From Herbaspirillum chlorophenolicum (GTDB taxonomy: Bacteria; Pseudomonadota; Gammaproteobacteria; Burkholderiales; Burkholderiaceae_D): a stretch of 64,000 nucleotides of DNA. A program made the position numbers and the translations under genes. How positions within the stretch are numbered: the first letter of the stretch is position 1; every line of letters starts with the position of its first letter. The notes beneath the pieces were generated by a model, which was not told the origin of the DNA, made no database searches, and worked only from the letters and a program-made list of their open reading frames with translations. Shown piece by piece: positions 35,175 through 44,836 of this stretch. The DNA lies in the NCBI RefSeq assembly GCF_001189955.1, contig NZ_LFLT01000021.1, positions 1-64,000 of the forward strand, written 5' to 3'.

Positions 35175-37076
35175 TCAAATTTCTATCTTGGTGCCCAGCT
35201 CCACCACCCGGTTGGCGGGAATGTTGAAGAAGTCCGAAGGCTTGGCGCCGTTCTGGTACATCCAGGCGAACAGCCGCTCGCGCCACAGCGACATGCCCAG
35301 CAGCTTGCTCGGCACCACCGTGTCGCGCGCCAGGAAAAACGAGGTGTCCATCAGGTCGAAATGGTGGCCGAACTGCTGCTCGGCCAGCGCCATCACCCGG
35401 TTCACCTCGGGCGTCTCCTTGAAGCCGAAGGAAGCGCGCAGCAGGTAGACCTGGCCGCCCAGGTCCTTCATGGTCAGGCGCTCGCTGTCGGCCACGTAAG
35501 GCACGTCCCAGATGCTGATCTTCAGGAAGAACACCCGCTCGTGCAGGATGCGGTTGTGCTTGAGGTTGTGCAGCAGCGCCACCGGCACGGTGTTGATGTT
35601 GCCGGTCATGAAGACGGCGGTGCCGCCCACGCGGTGCGGCGGATGCGCCAGCAGGCCTTCGACGAAAGGCTCCAGCGGGATGCCGTCGTCCTTGATGCGC
35701 ATGCGCAGCAGCATGCGGCCGGAATACCACGTCATCAGCAGGAAGAACGCTGCGCCGCCGATCACCAGCGGGAACCAGCCGCCCTCGGTGAGCTTGAGCA
35801 GGTTGGCGGCGAAGAATGCGACGTCCACCACCATGAAGCAGCTGATGACCACCACCACCGCCGGCAGCCGCCACTTCCAGATATGGCGCATCACCACGCC
35901 CAGCAGCATGGTGGTGATCACCATGGTAGTGGTCACCGCCACGCCATATGCGGCGGCCAGGTTGTCCGATTTCTTGAAGGCCAGCACCACGGCCACCACC
36001 AGCACCAGCAGCATCCAGTTGATCAGCGGGATATAGATCTGGCCCTGCTCGTCTTCGGAAGTGTGCAGGATGCGCATGCGCGGCACGAAGCCCAGCAGGA
36101 TGGCCTGGCTGGTCAGCGAGAAGGCGCCCGAAATCACCGCCTGCGAAGCGATCACGGTGGCACAGGTCGACAGCAGCACCATGGGCAGCACCAGCGCCTC
36201 GGGCACCATCAGGTAAAAGGGGTTCTTGATCGCCGCCGGGTTGGCGATCAGGTTGGCGCCCTGGCCGAAGTAGTTGATCAGCAGCGCGGGCATGACCGTG
36301 AAAATCCAGGCGAAGCGGATCGGCTTGATGCCGAAGTGGCCCATGTCGGCATACAGCGCCTCGGCGCCGGTCAGCACCAGCACCACCGAGCCCAGCACGA
36401 TGAAGGCCTGCAGCGAATGATCGGCCATGAAACGGACGGCGTAGTAGGGATTGATCGCCACCAGCACTTCCGGCGCCTTGACGATGTTGTACAACCCCAG
36501 GAGCGCCAGCGACAGGAACCAGGCGAACATCACCGGCCCGAAGAAACGGCCCACCACGCTGGTGCCGTGGCGCTGGATCAGGAACAGCACCACCACGATG
36601 ACGATCGTCAGCGGAATCACCACATGCGAAGTCTGCGGCGCGGCGATCTCCAGCCCTTCCACCGCCGACAGCACCGAGATGGCCGGCGTAATCACCACGT
36701 CGCCGTAAAACATGCAGGCGCCGAATACCCCCAGCATCATCAGCAGCTTGGCGCGCGGCGAGCCTGACACGGCCGAACGCAGCGACAGCGCCATCAAGGC
36801 CAGCACGCCGCCTTCGCCGTTATTGTCGGCGCGCAGCACGAACAGCACATATTTGATGCTCACCACGATGGTGATGGCCCAGAACAGCATGGAGATGATG
36901 CCCAGCACCGCGTCGGGAGAAAAGGCGATGCCGTGGTCGGGGCTGAAACATTCCTTGAGCGCATACAGCGGACTGGTGCCGATATCGCCGAACACCACGC
37001 CGAGCGCGGCCAGTGTGACCAGATGCAGCTTCTGCGAACGGAAGGAAAGATTTGGATTGGTGTGAGATGAACTCAT
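35175..37076 (-). CDS. kup: Kup-family potassium uptake protein
   Basis: 633 residues with an AAAGGGAG site. The N-terminus [19 protein letters not shown] (about 22-40) is the diagnostic Kup motif. About twelve membrane helices follow to residue 440, then a cytosolic domain to the end that contains ISIWDVPYV and [21 protein letters not shown]. Kup is a proton-potassium symporter used at low external potassium or low pH. It is a single gene with normal length. Confidence 0.94.
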   Translation of the reverse strand: MSSSHTNPNLSFRSQKLHLVTLAALGVVFGDIGTSPLYALKECFSPDHGIAFSPDAVLGIISMLFWAITIVVSIKYVLFVLRADNNGEGGVLALMALSLRSAVSGSPRAKLLMMLGVFGACMFYGDVVITPAISVLSAVEGLEIAAPQTSHVVIPLTIVIVVVLFLIQRHGTSVVGRFFGPVMFAWFLSLALLGLYNIVKAPEVLVAINPYYAVRFMADHSLQAFIVLGSVVLVLTGAEALYADMGHFGIKPIRFAWIFTVMPALLINYFGQGANLIANPAAIKNPFYLMVPEALVLPMVLLSTCATVIASQAVISGAFSLTSQAILLGFVPRMRILHTSEDEQGQIYIPLINWMLLVLVVAVVLAFKKSDNLAAAYGVAVTTTMVITTMLLGVVMRHIWKWRLPAVVVVISCFMVVDVAFFAANLLKLTEGGWFPLVIGGAAFFLLMTWYSGRMLLRMRIKDDGIPLEPFVEGLLAHPPHRVGGTAVFMTGNINTVPVALLHNLKHNRILHERVFFLKISIWDVPYVADSERLTMKDLGGQVYLLRASFGFKETPEVNRVMALAEQQFGHHFDLMDTSFFLARDTVVPSKLLGMSLWRERLFAWMYQNGAKPSDFFNIPANRVVELGTKIEI

Positions 37077-37534
37077 CGGGCTCCCTTTGCTTCTTCAAAT
37101 TGTCGCCGCAGGCCTTGCTCAAAAAGTGGAAATCAGGGCATCCGGCCGGGCAGGAGGCGTACTTTATCGCACTCTACCTGTGGTGCGCGCAAATTGCCCG
37201 GGCCGCAAGCAGGACGTTGCGCCGCTGCCTCTGCCCGGGCATCCGGAACTTGACAGCGCTGCAATACAGCAGTTCGGGATTTGCCGACCGGCGCCTCGCA
37301 TCGGGCATCTTCCCGTCTCCCCTGCCGCATGGCAGGCCGGCATCGAAAGGCCGCCAACAGCAAGGCTTCACGGCCTATACCGTGGCCTTATATGGATATG
37401 CGGTAATCGAGTTTTTCTTTCTTCTGCACCCTTTATATACTCCAATCGAATAAAGAACCACGATTTTTCTGCGAGATGGTTCTAAGCCAAATTTCCGATG
37501 GCCACCCGGCCCTCCTCCACAACGACAGGACATC
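37077..37534. other. Divergent promoter gap between kup and the sulfonate-type ABC operon
   Basis: 458 bases with no convincing gene. It must carry promoters for both neighbours. The right part (37420-37500) is AT-rich and holds an inverted repeat. Confidence 0.5.
37454..37483. promoter_or_regulatory. Inverted repeat upstream of the ABC operon (AGAACCA-16-TGGTTCT)
   Basis: Perfect 7-bp arms at 37454-37460 and 37477-37483, with a T-rich spacer, about 50 bases upstream of the first binding-protein start. It could be an operator or the stem of a leader hairpin. No known consensus was matched. Confidence 0.35.
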
Positions 37535-38587
37535 ATGAAACCAGCTCGCCCCGCGCCGGGACGTCTCCGGCGTCTCATTTCCAACACCCTGGCCGCTTCG
37601 GCCACCGGCGCATTGGCGCTGTCGCTGCTGGGCGCGCCGATGGCGGCGCATGCCGAAGGGCAGCTGCGCATCGCCGAGCAGTTCGGCATCGTCTACCTGT
37701 TGCTCAATGTCGCGCAGGACCAGCAACTGATCGAGAAGCACGGCAAGGCTGCCGGCGTGGACATCAAGGTCGACTGGCTGAAGCTCTCCGGCGGCTCGGC
37801 CGTCAACGACGCGCTGCTGTCCGGTTCGGTGGATATCGCCGGCGCCGGCGTGGGCCCGCTGCTGACCATCTGGGACCGCACCTACGGCAAGCAAAACGTG
37901 CGCGGGGTCGCATCGCTGGGCAACTTCCCCTACTACCTGGTGAGCAACAACCCGAACGTGAAGACCATCGCCGACTTCACCGAGAAGGACCGCATCGCGC
38001 TGCCGGCAGTCGGTGTATCGGTGCAGTCGCGCGTGCTGCAGTTCGCCTCGGCCAAGCTGTGGGGCGACGCCCAGTACAACAAGCTGGACAAGATCAGCAT
38101 CGCCGTACCGCACCCGGATGCCACCGCCGCCATCATCAGCGGCGGCACCGAGATCACCGGCCACTTCGGCAATCCGCCGTTCCAGGAACAGGAACTGGCC
38201 GGCAATCCCAAGGCGCATATCGTGCTGAACTCCTACCAGGTGCTGGGCGGCCCATCGTCGGCCACGGTGTTGTACGCGACCGAGAAATTCCGCAAGGACA
38301 ACCCCAAGACCTACAGCGCCTTCGTCGACGCGCTGGATGAAGCCGCGAAGTTCATCGCCGCCAATCCTGAGAAAGCCGCCGACATTTACCTCAAGGTCAA
38401 CAAGGGCAGTACCGACCGCAAGCTGCTGCTGCAGATCATCAAGAACCCGGAAGTGCAGTTCAAGATCGGGCCGCAGAACACTTACCCGCTGGCCGAGTTC
38501 ATGCACCGCGTGGGCGCCATCAAGAACAAGCCGGCTTCGGTGAAGGATTACTTCTTCGACGACACCCATATCCAGGGAGGCAGCTGA
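37535..38587 (+). CDS. ABC transporter substrate-binding protein, NMT1/SsuA type (first copy)
   Basis: 350 residues with a signal peptide ending near residue 40 (AAHAEG). The mature protein starts QLRIAEQFGIVYLLLNVAQDQQLIEKHGK, which with NDALLSGSVDIAGAGVGPLL is typical of the SsuA/TauA/NMT1 family binding sulfonates, nitrate or thiamine precursors. It is closely related to the next gene. No monooxygenase or desulfonase gene is linked, so the substrate is open. Confidence 0.85.
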   Translation: MKPARPAPGRLRRLISNTLAASATGALALSLLGAPMAAHAEGQLRIAEQFGIVYLLLNVAQDQQLIEKHGKAAGVDIKVDWLKLSGGSAVNDALLSGSVDIAGAGVGPLLTIWDRTYGKQNVRGVASLGNFPYYLVSNNPNVKTIADFTEKDRIALPAVGVSVQSRVLQFASAKLWGDAQYNKLDKISIAVPHPDATAAIISGGTEITGHFGNPPFQEQELAGNPKAHIVLNSYQVLGGPSSATVLYATEKFRKDNPKTYSAFVDALDEAAKFIAANPEKAADIYLKVNKGSTDRKLLLQIIKNPEVQFKIGPQNTYPLAEFMHRVGAIKNKPASVKDYFFDDTHIQGGS

Positions 38588-38588
38588 C

Positions 38589-39596
38589 ATGCTGTTGACA
38601 CGCACATTCTTCCCGGCCCTGACGGTCGGCCTGATCGCCTTCGGCCTGGCGGCCAATGCGCACGCCGAAGGCCAAATCCGTATTGCCCAGCAATTCGGCA
38701 TCGGCTACCTGATCCTGGACGTGGTACAGGACCAGAAGCTGATCGAAAAGCAGGGCAAGAAGGAAGGCCTCGATATCAAGGTCGAGTGGAACAGCCTGTC
38801 CGGTTCCACCGGCATGAACGAAGCGCTGCTGGCCGGTGCGCTGGACGTGGTCTCGGCCGGCGCCCCGCCGGCGCTGGTGCTGTGGGACCGCACGCGCGGC
38901 CGCCAGAACGTCAAGGCGATTGCCTCGCTGGGCTCCATGCCCAACTACCTGCTGTCGACCAATCCGAACGTGAAGACCGTCAAGGATTTCAGCAGCAAGG
39001 ACCGCATCGCGGTACCGGCCGCGGGCGTAGGCTTCCAGTCGCGCACGCTGCAGATCGAGACCGCCAGGCTGTATGGCAAGGACAACTACAAGCGTTTCGA
39101 TGACATCTCGGTGAGCCTGTCGCACCCGGACGCCACCGCCGCGCTGCTGGCCGGCGGCTCGGAAATCAACGCCCACTTCTCCAGCCCGCCGTTCCAGTAC
39201 CAGGCGCTGGAGAACAAGAACGTGCACAAGGTGATCAGCTCCTACGACATCCTTGGCGGCCCGGCCTCCTTCAACTTCCTGTACACCACGCAGAAGTTCC
39301 ACGACGAGAACCCGAAGACTTATCGCGCCTTCTACAACGCACTGGTGGAAGCGGCCGAATTCATCCGCAACAACAAGGCCCGTGCCGCCGATACCTTCAT
39401 CCGCGTGCAGAAATCCAGGCTGGCGCCGGAGTTCGTGCGCAAGATCGTGGAAGATCCGGAAATCAATTTCACGGTCTCGCCCGAGCGCAGCTTCGTCTAT
39501 GCCGAAAAGCTGTATGAGATCGGCGTGCTGAAGAACCGCGCGGCGTCATGGAAAGACTACTTCTTCGAGGAAGCCTATGCACAACCCGGCAGCTGA
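38589..39596 (+). CDS. ABC transporter substrate-binding protein, NMT1/SsuA type (second copy)
   Basis: 335 residues with a signal peptide ending AHAEG. It aligns along its length with the previous protein: RIAQQFGIGYLILDVVQDQKLIEKQGK, then NEALLAGALDVVSAGAPPAL, then LWDRTRGRQNVKAIASLG. A GGAGG site lies just before the upstream stop. It ends 20 bases inside the ATPase gene, so translation is coupled. Two binding proteins for one permease suggests a widened substrate range. Confidence 0.87.
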   Translation: MLLTRTFFPALTVGLIAFGLAANAHAEGQIRIAQQFGIGYLILDVVQDQKLIEKQGKKEGLDIKVEWNSLSGSTGMNEALLAGALDVVSAGAPPALVLWDRTRGRQNVKAIASLGSMPNYLLSTNPNVKTVKDFSSKDRIAVPAAGVGFQSRTLQIETARLYGKDNYKRFDDISVSLSHPDATAALLAGGSEINAHFSSPPFQYQALENKNVHKVISSYDILGGPASFNFLYTTQKFHDENPKTYRAFYNALVEAAEFIRNNKARAADTFIRVQKSRLAPEFVRKIVEDPEINFTVSPERSFVYAEKLYEIGVLKNRAASWKDYFFEEAYAQPGS

Positions 39597-40443
39597 AGCG
39601 GCCAGCGTATCGGCCGCCGTCCAGGCGTCCACGCCGCTGCTGCAGGTAGACCAGGTCAGCCTGCAGTACCGTACCTCCTCGGCAGTGGTGCAGGCCACGC
39701 ATGATGTCAGCTTCGGCGTCTATCCGGCCGACCGCTTCGTGCTGCTCGGCCCTTCCGGCTGCGGCAAATCGAGCCTGCTGAAATCGGTGGCGGGCTTCCT
39801 GCCGCCGGCGTCCGGCGAGATCCGGCTGGATGGCCAGGTGGTGCGCCATCCGGGACCGGACCGTATCGTGGTGTTCCAGGAATTCGACCAGCTGCCGCCG
39901 TGGAAGACGGTGCTGCAGAACGTGATGTTCCCGCTGCTGGCCTCGAAGACGCTGAAGAAGCGCGAAGCCGCCGAACGCGCCCGCCACTACCTTGAGAAAG
40001 TCGGCCTGGCGCGCTTCGCCGATGCCTATCCGCACACGCTCTCGGGCGGCATGAAGGCGCGCGTAGCGATCGCCCGGGCACTGGCCATGCAGCCCAAGAT
40101 GCTACTGATGGACGAGCCTTTCGCCGCACTCGACGCACTGACCCGCCGCAAGATGCAGGAAGAGCTGCTGATGCTGTGGGACGAAGTGCGCTTCACGCTG
40201 CTGTTCGTCACCCACTCGATCGAAGAGGCGCTGGTGGTCGGCAACCGCATCCTGCTGCTCTCGCCCCATCCGGGCCGCGTGCGCGCCGAGATCAACAGCC
40301 ACCAGTACGACCTCGCCAGCCTGGGCGGCGCCGGTTTCCAGCAGACCGCGCAGCGTATCCACCGTCTGCTGTTCGATGAAGGCGCGGCCCCTGCCGCGCC
40401 GGAGAAACCGATCAATTTCGGCGACGTGCGTTTCTCCTACTGA
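39577..40443 (+). CDS. ABC transporter ATPase, SsuB/TauB type
   Basis: 288 residues. Walker A GPSGCGKSS, Q-loop VFQEFDQLPPWKTV, signature [15 protein letters not shown], Walker B LLMDEPFAALD and switch FVTHSIEEAL are all intact. The Q-loop and the HSIEEA switch are those of the nitrate/sulfonate/taurine class. It overlaps the second binding-protein gene by 20 bases. Confidence 0.92.
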   Translation: MHNPAAEAASVSAAVQASTPLLQVDQVSLQYRTSSAVVQATHDVSFGVYPADRFVLLGPSGCGKSSLLKSVAGFLPPASGEIRLDGQVVRHPGPDRIVVFQEFDQLPPWKTVLQNVMFPLLASKTLKKREAAERARHYLEKVGLARFADAYPHTLSGGMKARVAIARALAMQPKMLLMDEPFAALDALTRRKMQEELLMLWDEVRFTLLFVTHSIEEALVVGNRILLLSPHPGRVRAEINSHQYDLASLGGAGFQQTAQRIHRLLFDEGAAPAAPEKPINFGDVRFSY

Positions 40444-40470
40444 AGCGCCGTGCCCACCGAGGTACACACC

Positions 40471-41337
40471 ATGAACCTGACGCCCCCCGTGCGGGAAGAA
40501 TATGAACTGCCGCTGACGCCCTTGTCCGGCGTGGTACTGGAACGCCGCTTCTCGCTGCCCCACCGCATCTGGCAGCAAACCTGGATCCGCAAGGGCGCGA
40601 TCCTGCTGCTGCTGGCCATCCTCTGGGAAGCCATCGGCCGCTGGCAGGACAACGACCTGCTGCTGCCGACGTTCCTGCAGACCGCGCAAGCCTTTGTCGA
40701 CGGCATCGCCAGCGGCGAACTGTTCAACAAGACCTGGCTGTCGCTGCAGGTACTGCTGAAAGCCTATGTGCTGGGCATCGCTGCCGCCTTCGTGCTGACC
40801 ACGCTGGCCGTCTCCACCCAGTTCGGCCGCGACCTGCTGAGCACGCTGACCTCGATGTTCAACCCATTGCCGGCCATCGCCCTGCTGCCCATCGCCCTGC
40901 TATGGTTCGGCCTGGGCCAGGGCAGCCTGATCTTCGTATTGGTGCATTCGGTGCTGTGGGCGCTGGCGGTCAATACCTATGCCGGCTTCCTGGGCGTGTC
41001 CGACACCTTGCGCATGGCAGGCCGCAACTACGGCTTGCATGGCCTGTCCTTTGTGCTGCAGGTGCTGGTGCCGGCCGCGCTGCCGTCGATCCTGGCCGGC
41101 CTGCGCATCGGCTGGGCGTTCGCCTGGCGCACGCTGATCGCTGCCGAACTGGTGTTCGGCGCCACCAGCGGCAAGGGCGGTCTGGGCTGGTACATCTTCC
41201 AGAACCGCAACGAGCTTTATACGGACAAGGTGTTCGCCGGACTGGCGATGGTGATCCTGATCGGCTTGCTGGTGGAGAACCTGGTGTTCAATACGCTGGA
41301 GCGGGTGACGGTGAAGCGCTGGGGGATGCAGCGGTAA
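40471..41337 (+). CDS. ABC transporter permease, SsuC/TauC type
   Basis: 288 residues from the ATG at 40471, chosen for its GAGG site; a GTG at 40450 is possible. Six or so membrane helices, with an EAA loop near GVSDTLRMAGRNYGLHGLSFVLQVLVPAALPSI and the class motif GWAFAWRTLIAAELVFGATSGKGGLGW. It completes the binding protein/ATPase/permease operon that begins at 37535. Confidence 0.92.
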   Translation: MNLTPPVREEYELPLTPLSGVVLERRFSLPHRIWQQTWIRKGAILLLLAILWEAIGRWQDNDLLLPTFLQTAQAFVDGIASGELFNKTWLSLQVLLKAYVLGIAAAFVLTTLAVSTQFGRDLLSTLTSMFNPLPAIALLPIALLWFGLGQGSLIFVLVHSVLWALAVNTYAGFLGVSDTLRMAGRNYGLHGLSFVLQVLVPAALPSILAGLRIGWAFAWRTLIAAELVFGATSGKGGLGWYIFQNRNELYTDKVFAGLAMVILIGLLVENLVFNTLERVTVKRWGMQR

Positions 41338-41388
41338 CAGCGGCATTCTCCGGCAGGGAGAGAAACGCCACTGGCATCCTGACTATCG

Positions 41389-41961
41389 TCACAGCAACGA
41401 AAGCTGGTTGGGATCCACCACACGCCGGTGCTGCGCTTTTCTTCTCGGGTCGATCTTCTCACCCGCATCGCGCCCTTCGGTGGAGATGCCTTCGATCGCC
41501 AGCAGCAGCTTCTTGGCATGCAAGCCGCCGGCGAAACCGGTCAGCTCGCCGCCCGAGCCGATCACGCGGTGGCAGGGCGCGATAATGGAAATCGGATTGC
41601 GTCCGTTGGCAGCGCCTACCGCACGCACCGCCTTTTCGTTGCCGAGCTGGCGCGCAATCTCCAGATAGGTGCGGGTCTGGCCATAGGGAATAGTGAGCAA
41701 CGCGGCCCATACCTGCTTCTGGAAATCGGTGCCATCGAATGCCAATGGGACATCGAAGCTGGTGCGCTTGTCGGCGAAATAATCGGCCAGCTGGCGCGCC
41801 GTCTCGACCAGTACCGGGCACGCATCGTCCTGTGCCATGTCACCCAGGCGCACGCGGCCGGCGCGGTCGTTCTCCCACAGGATGGCAGTCAGTTTGTCGC
41901 CCTTGGCCACCAGCGTGAGCTGGCCGACCGGCGAATCGATGAGCTTGTATGCGTAGTCCAT
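41389..41961 (-). CDS. ogt: O6-methylguanine-DNA methyltransferase
   Basis: 190 residues. The acceptor Cys130 lies in APCHRVIGSGGELTGFAGGL, and the DNA-binding helix (FQKQVWAALLTIPYGQTRTY) precedes it. This suicide enzyme takes methyl groups from O6-alkylguanine. The C-terminal 25 residues are a short extra tail. It converges on the ABC operon. No adaptive-response ada domain is present. Confidence 0.93.
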   Translation of the reverse strand: MDYAYKLIDSPVGQLTLVAKGDKLTAILWENDRAGRVRLGDMAQDDACPVLVETARQLADYFADKRTSFDVPLAFDGTDFQKQVWAALLTIPYGQTRTYLEIARQLGNEKAVRAVGAANGRNPISIIAPCHRVIGSGGELTGFAGGLHAKKLLLAIEGISTEGRDAGEKIDPRRKAQHRRVVDPNQLSLL

Positions 41962-42055
41962 ATGCGGCCTCCTGAATCGGAAACCGATTCTACTGCCTTA
42001 AGATCCGGCTTGCCCGGACATGCCGCAAACTCCACGCCGCGCCCACGGAAACCAC

Positions 42056-42625
42056 TCAGAGATATTCGCTGCGAAAACCTGAACGCCGGCTGATCACCTC
42101 CCCGGCCACCATGAATTCTCCATTGCCTTTGTAATGCACCGTCTTCGGATTTTTCGGCGTGCGCGCCACGTGCGCCTTCACCACTTCGAAAATGAAATAG
42201 TTGTATTTTCCGATGAGCTTGCCGTCATGCAGGCGGCATTCGAAGTTGGCGTGGCATTCGCCGACCAGCGGCGCGCCGACCTCGGCCGCAGGCAGCGGCG
42301 TCAGGCCAAAGCGCTCGAACTTGTCGACCTCCGCGCCCGAGCAATTGCCGATGCCCACCACCTGGTCGATCAGTTCGATCGTGGGCAGGTTGATCACGCA
42401 TTCCCGGCTTTTGCGGATGAGTTCGAAACTGTGGTTGCCGCCGGCGATGATGCAACCCAGTAATGAGGGAGCGAATTCCATGACGGTATGCCACCCCATG
42501 GTCATGATGTTGCACTGTTTCTTGTGTGCCGACGACACCAGCACAATCGGGCCGGGTTCAAGGTAGCGGCGTATCTGGTGGACCGGGAAATCCTGCTTGG
42601 CGGGCAATCTGGGGGGACGAGGCAT
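42056..42625 (-). CDS. Flavin reductase-like FMN-binding protein
   Basis: 189 residues from the ATG at 42625 with a CAGGAG site; the open frame extends upstream without protein-like sequence. Strands around PGPIVLVSSAHKKQCNIMTMGWHTVMEFAPSLLGCIIAGGNHSFELIRKSRECVINLP, written here only as landmarks from residue 25 to 84, form the split-barrel FMN fold of the flavin reductase/DIM6 family. It may reduce flavin or act on an unknown substrate; no partner monooxygenase is nearby. Confidence 0.85.
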   Translation of the reverse strand: MPRPPRLPAKQDFPVHQIRRYLEPGPIVLVSSAHKKQCNIMTMGWHTVMEFAPSLLGCIIAGGNHSFELIRKSRECVINLPTIELIDQVVGIGNCSGAEVDKFERFGLTPLPAAEVGAPLVGECHANFECRLHDGKLIGKYNYFIFEVVKAHVARTPKNPKTVHYKGNGEFMVAGEVISRRSGFRSEYL

Positions 42626-42833
42626 GACGGCTCCTGATGATTGTTCTGGGGGAAGTCGGCGCGCGCCGTTTGTCTTGGGCGCCTTTGCATCCTGCAGCGT
42701 AACGAAAGATCGCCTCTTTTGCTCCCATCCGCCAACGGCAACGATTTCGTCCCGGTAAACACCACAGGGCGCGGCCCCTTTCCGGACAGCGCCCTGCACG
42801 TGATGCCGCATTGAAACCTTGGTACGGATCCTG

Positions 42834-43190
42834 TCAGATGGTCAACACCGAATGGCCGCTTTCGTTCATGGCATCATAACAACGCGTGCAAACGCGGCAG
42901 AACAGATGGGAGCGTTTGACATGCCGATGACGCAACACCAGTTGCAGCGCCACGCCCTGGCAATGCGGGCATGCTTCGCGCATGGGGCCGACCGGAACGA
43001 TGTCGGCGGCAAGAAAACCTTGTGCGGTCATCTCGCCGTCCACGACTTCGCGCGGGTCGAGTTCGACCAGCGACAGCAACAATGGGGAGCTGCGCTGTTC
43101 GAAGCGCGATGTGACGCGCGTCCCGCCTTCGGGCGGGAACAGCGGTGGCGGGGACGGCCTGACATCCGGGTGCCGGGTTGCGATGCTCAT
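42834..43190 (-). CDS. Hypothetical zinc-ribbon protein
   Basis: 118 residues. The N-terminal 35 are proline-rich and disordered, and the middle is acidic. The C-terminal half holds CPHC (about 75-78) and CRVCTRC (about 98-104), which could form one zinc ribbon. Function is unknown. It sits alone upstream of the flavin reductase on the same strand, with 208 bases between them. Confidence 0.65.
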   Translation of the reverse strand: MSIATRHPDVRPSPPPLFPPEGGTRVTSRFEQRSSPLLLSLVELDPREVVDGEMTAQGFLAADIVPVGPMREACPHCQGVALQLVLRHRHVKRSHLFCRVCTRCYDAMNESGHSVLTI

Positions 43191-43603
43191 TGATGTCTCC
43201 TTGGGTGGAACGCAGAAGCTTGAATTGAGGAACTGCCGAGAAGGTCTGCCGATGCCTGATCAGATTGGCAATCCTGGATGCTGCTTTCCGAGCTGATGTG
43301 AATCAGTCCGTGATGCGACGGAGTCTTCACTCTAGTCGGCGCATCACCTGACTTCAATGGCGCCGGCGAAAGAATTTTTCAATCGCGGGAGAGATGCATA
43401 TACCTATGCGCTAACAGGTAAATCGATGCAAATGTGCGCCCCACCATGGCTATCCTCCTACCGCCGGCGATAGTCTGCGAATTTCTGGTCTTGTTTTTTT
43501 GACGAATGAAAATCACCCCGCTCTGCGTGTCGATTTTCCGCCATCTCACACGAACGCCTGGAGCAAATGCTACAAAGCGGTGCAATGCCTCTACAATCCC
43601 ACC
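43191..43603. other. Divergent intergenic region before threonine dehydratase
   Basis: 413 bases between the zinc-ribbon gene and the dehydratase, which are transcribed apart. I see no gene, strong hairpin or known operator; it should hold both promoters. Confidence 0.4.
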
Positions 43604-44809
43604 ATGACTACACTTAAAGACATCGAAGCCGCCGCCCGCCGGCTGCAAGGCCAGATCCTGGAAACACCCTGCGTCGAATCGCGCACGCTGTCGCAGATCG
43701 TCGGCGCCCAGGTGTTCCTCAAGTTCGAGAACCTGCAGTTCACTGCGTCCTTCAAGGAACGCGGCGCCTGCAACAAGCTGGTCGACGTCGCCCAGAGCGG
43801 CGACGGCACGCGCGGGGTGATCGCCATGTCGGCAGGCAACCATGCCCAGGGCGTGGCCTACCATGCGCAGCGCCTGGGCTTGCCGGCCACCATCGTCATG
43901 CCGCGCTTCACTCCCGGCGTGAAGATCGAACGCACACGCGGCTTCGGCGCCAATGTCGTGCTGCATGGCGATACGCTGGAAGCGGCGCGCGCCCATGCCT
44001 ATGAACTGGCGGAAAAAGAGAACCTGACCTTCGTCCATCCCTACGACGACGAAGCCATCATCGCCGGCCAGGGTACGGTCGCGCTGGAGATGCTCCACGC
44101 GGTGCCCGACCTCGACACGCTGGTGGTCGCCATCGGCGGCGGCGGCCTGCTGGCCGGGATGGCGGTGGCGGCGCGCGCCATCAAGCCTGAGCTTGAAATC
44201 GTCGGCGTACAGACGCGGCGCTTCCCGAGCATGATCAACGCGGTCAAGGGCACCGAGCATCCGATGGGCACCAGCACCATCGCCGAAGGCATCGCGGTCG
44301 GCACGCCAGGCACGCTCACGCGCGCCATCATCGCCCGCGAAGCCAACGAGCTGCTGCTGGTGGACGAAGGCGATATCGAACAAGCCGTACTGATGTTGCT
44401 GGAAATCGAGAAGACCCTGGTCGAAGGCGCCGGTGCGGCCGGCCTGGCGGCGCTGCTGCGCCACCCCGACCGCTTCCGCGGCAAGCGCGTGGGCCTGGTG
44501 CTGTCAGGCGGCAATATCGACCCGCTGCTGCTGACGGCCATCATCGAACGCGGCATGGTGCGCGCCGGCCGCCTGGCGCGCGTGAAGGTCAGCTCGCGCG
44601 ACGTCCCCGGCACCCTGGCGAAGATCACCGGCATCGTCGCCGAAGCCGGCGCCAACATCGACGAGGTCCACCACCAGCGCGCATTCACCCTGCTGGCGGC
44701 GCAAAACGTCGACATCGAACTGGTGCTGCAAACACGCGGCCGGCCGCATCTGGCGCAAGTGCTGCAAGCGCTGCGCGGGGCCGGGTTCGAGGCGGAAGAA
44801 TTGCACTGA
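43604..44809 (+). CDS. Threonine ammonia-lyase (single-ACT type)
   Basis: 401 residues from the ATG at 43604. Lys51 in ASFKERGA binds pyridoxal phosphate, SAGNHAQGVAYHA contacts the phosphate-side loop, and IGGGGLLAG is the glycine loop. An ACT domain fills about 325-401 (VPGTLAKITGIVAEAGANIDEVHH). It converts threonine to 2-oxobutanoate. One ACT domain and 400 aa suggest the TdcB-like/IlvA1 class and not the 500-aa IlvA with two ACT domains. It converges on an MFS gene. Confidence 0.9.
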   Translation: MTTLKDIEAAARRLQGQILETPCVESRTLSQIVGAQVFLKFENLQFTASFKERGACNKLVDVAQSGDGTRGVIAMSAGNHAQGVAYHAQRLGLPATIVMPRFTPGVKIERTRGFGANVVLHGDTLEAARAHAYELAEKENLTFVHPYDDEAIIAGQGTVALEMLHAVPDLDTLVVAIGGGGLLAGMAVAARAIKPELEIVGVQTRRFPSMINAVKGTEHPMGTSTIAEGIAVGTPGTLTRAIIAREANELLLVDEGDIEQAVLMLLEIEKTLVEGAGAAGLAALLRHPDRFRGKRVGLVLSGGNIDPLLLTAIIERGMVRAGRLARVKVSSRDVPGTLAKITGIVAEAGANIDEVHHQRAFTLLAAQNVDIELVLQTRGRPHLAQVLQALRGAGFEAEELH

Positions 44810-44836
44810 CAAAGCAAGCCAGCCTGATGCCGGCAT

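Noticed and set aside
35361..36767. A 468-codon plus-strand frame inside kup
   Set aside because: His- and Gln-rich antisense frame caused by GC-rich codons; kup on the other strand is certain.
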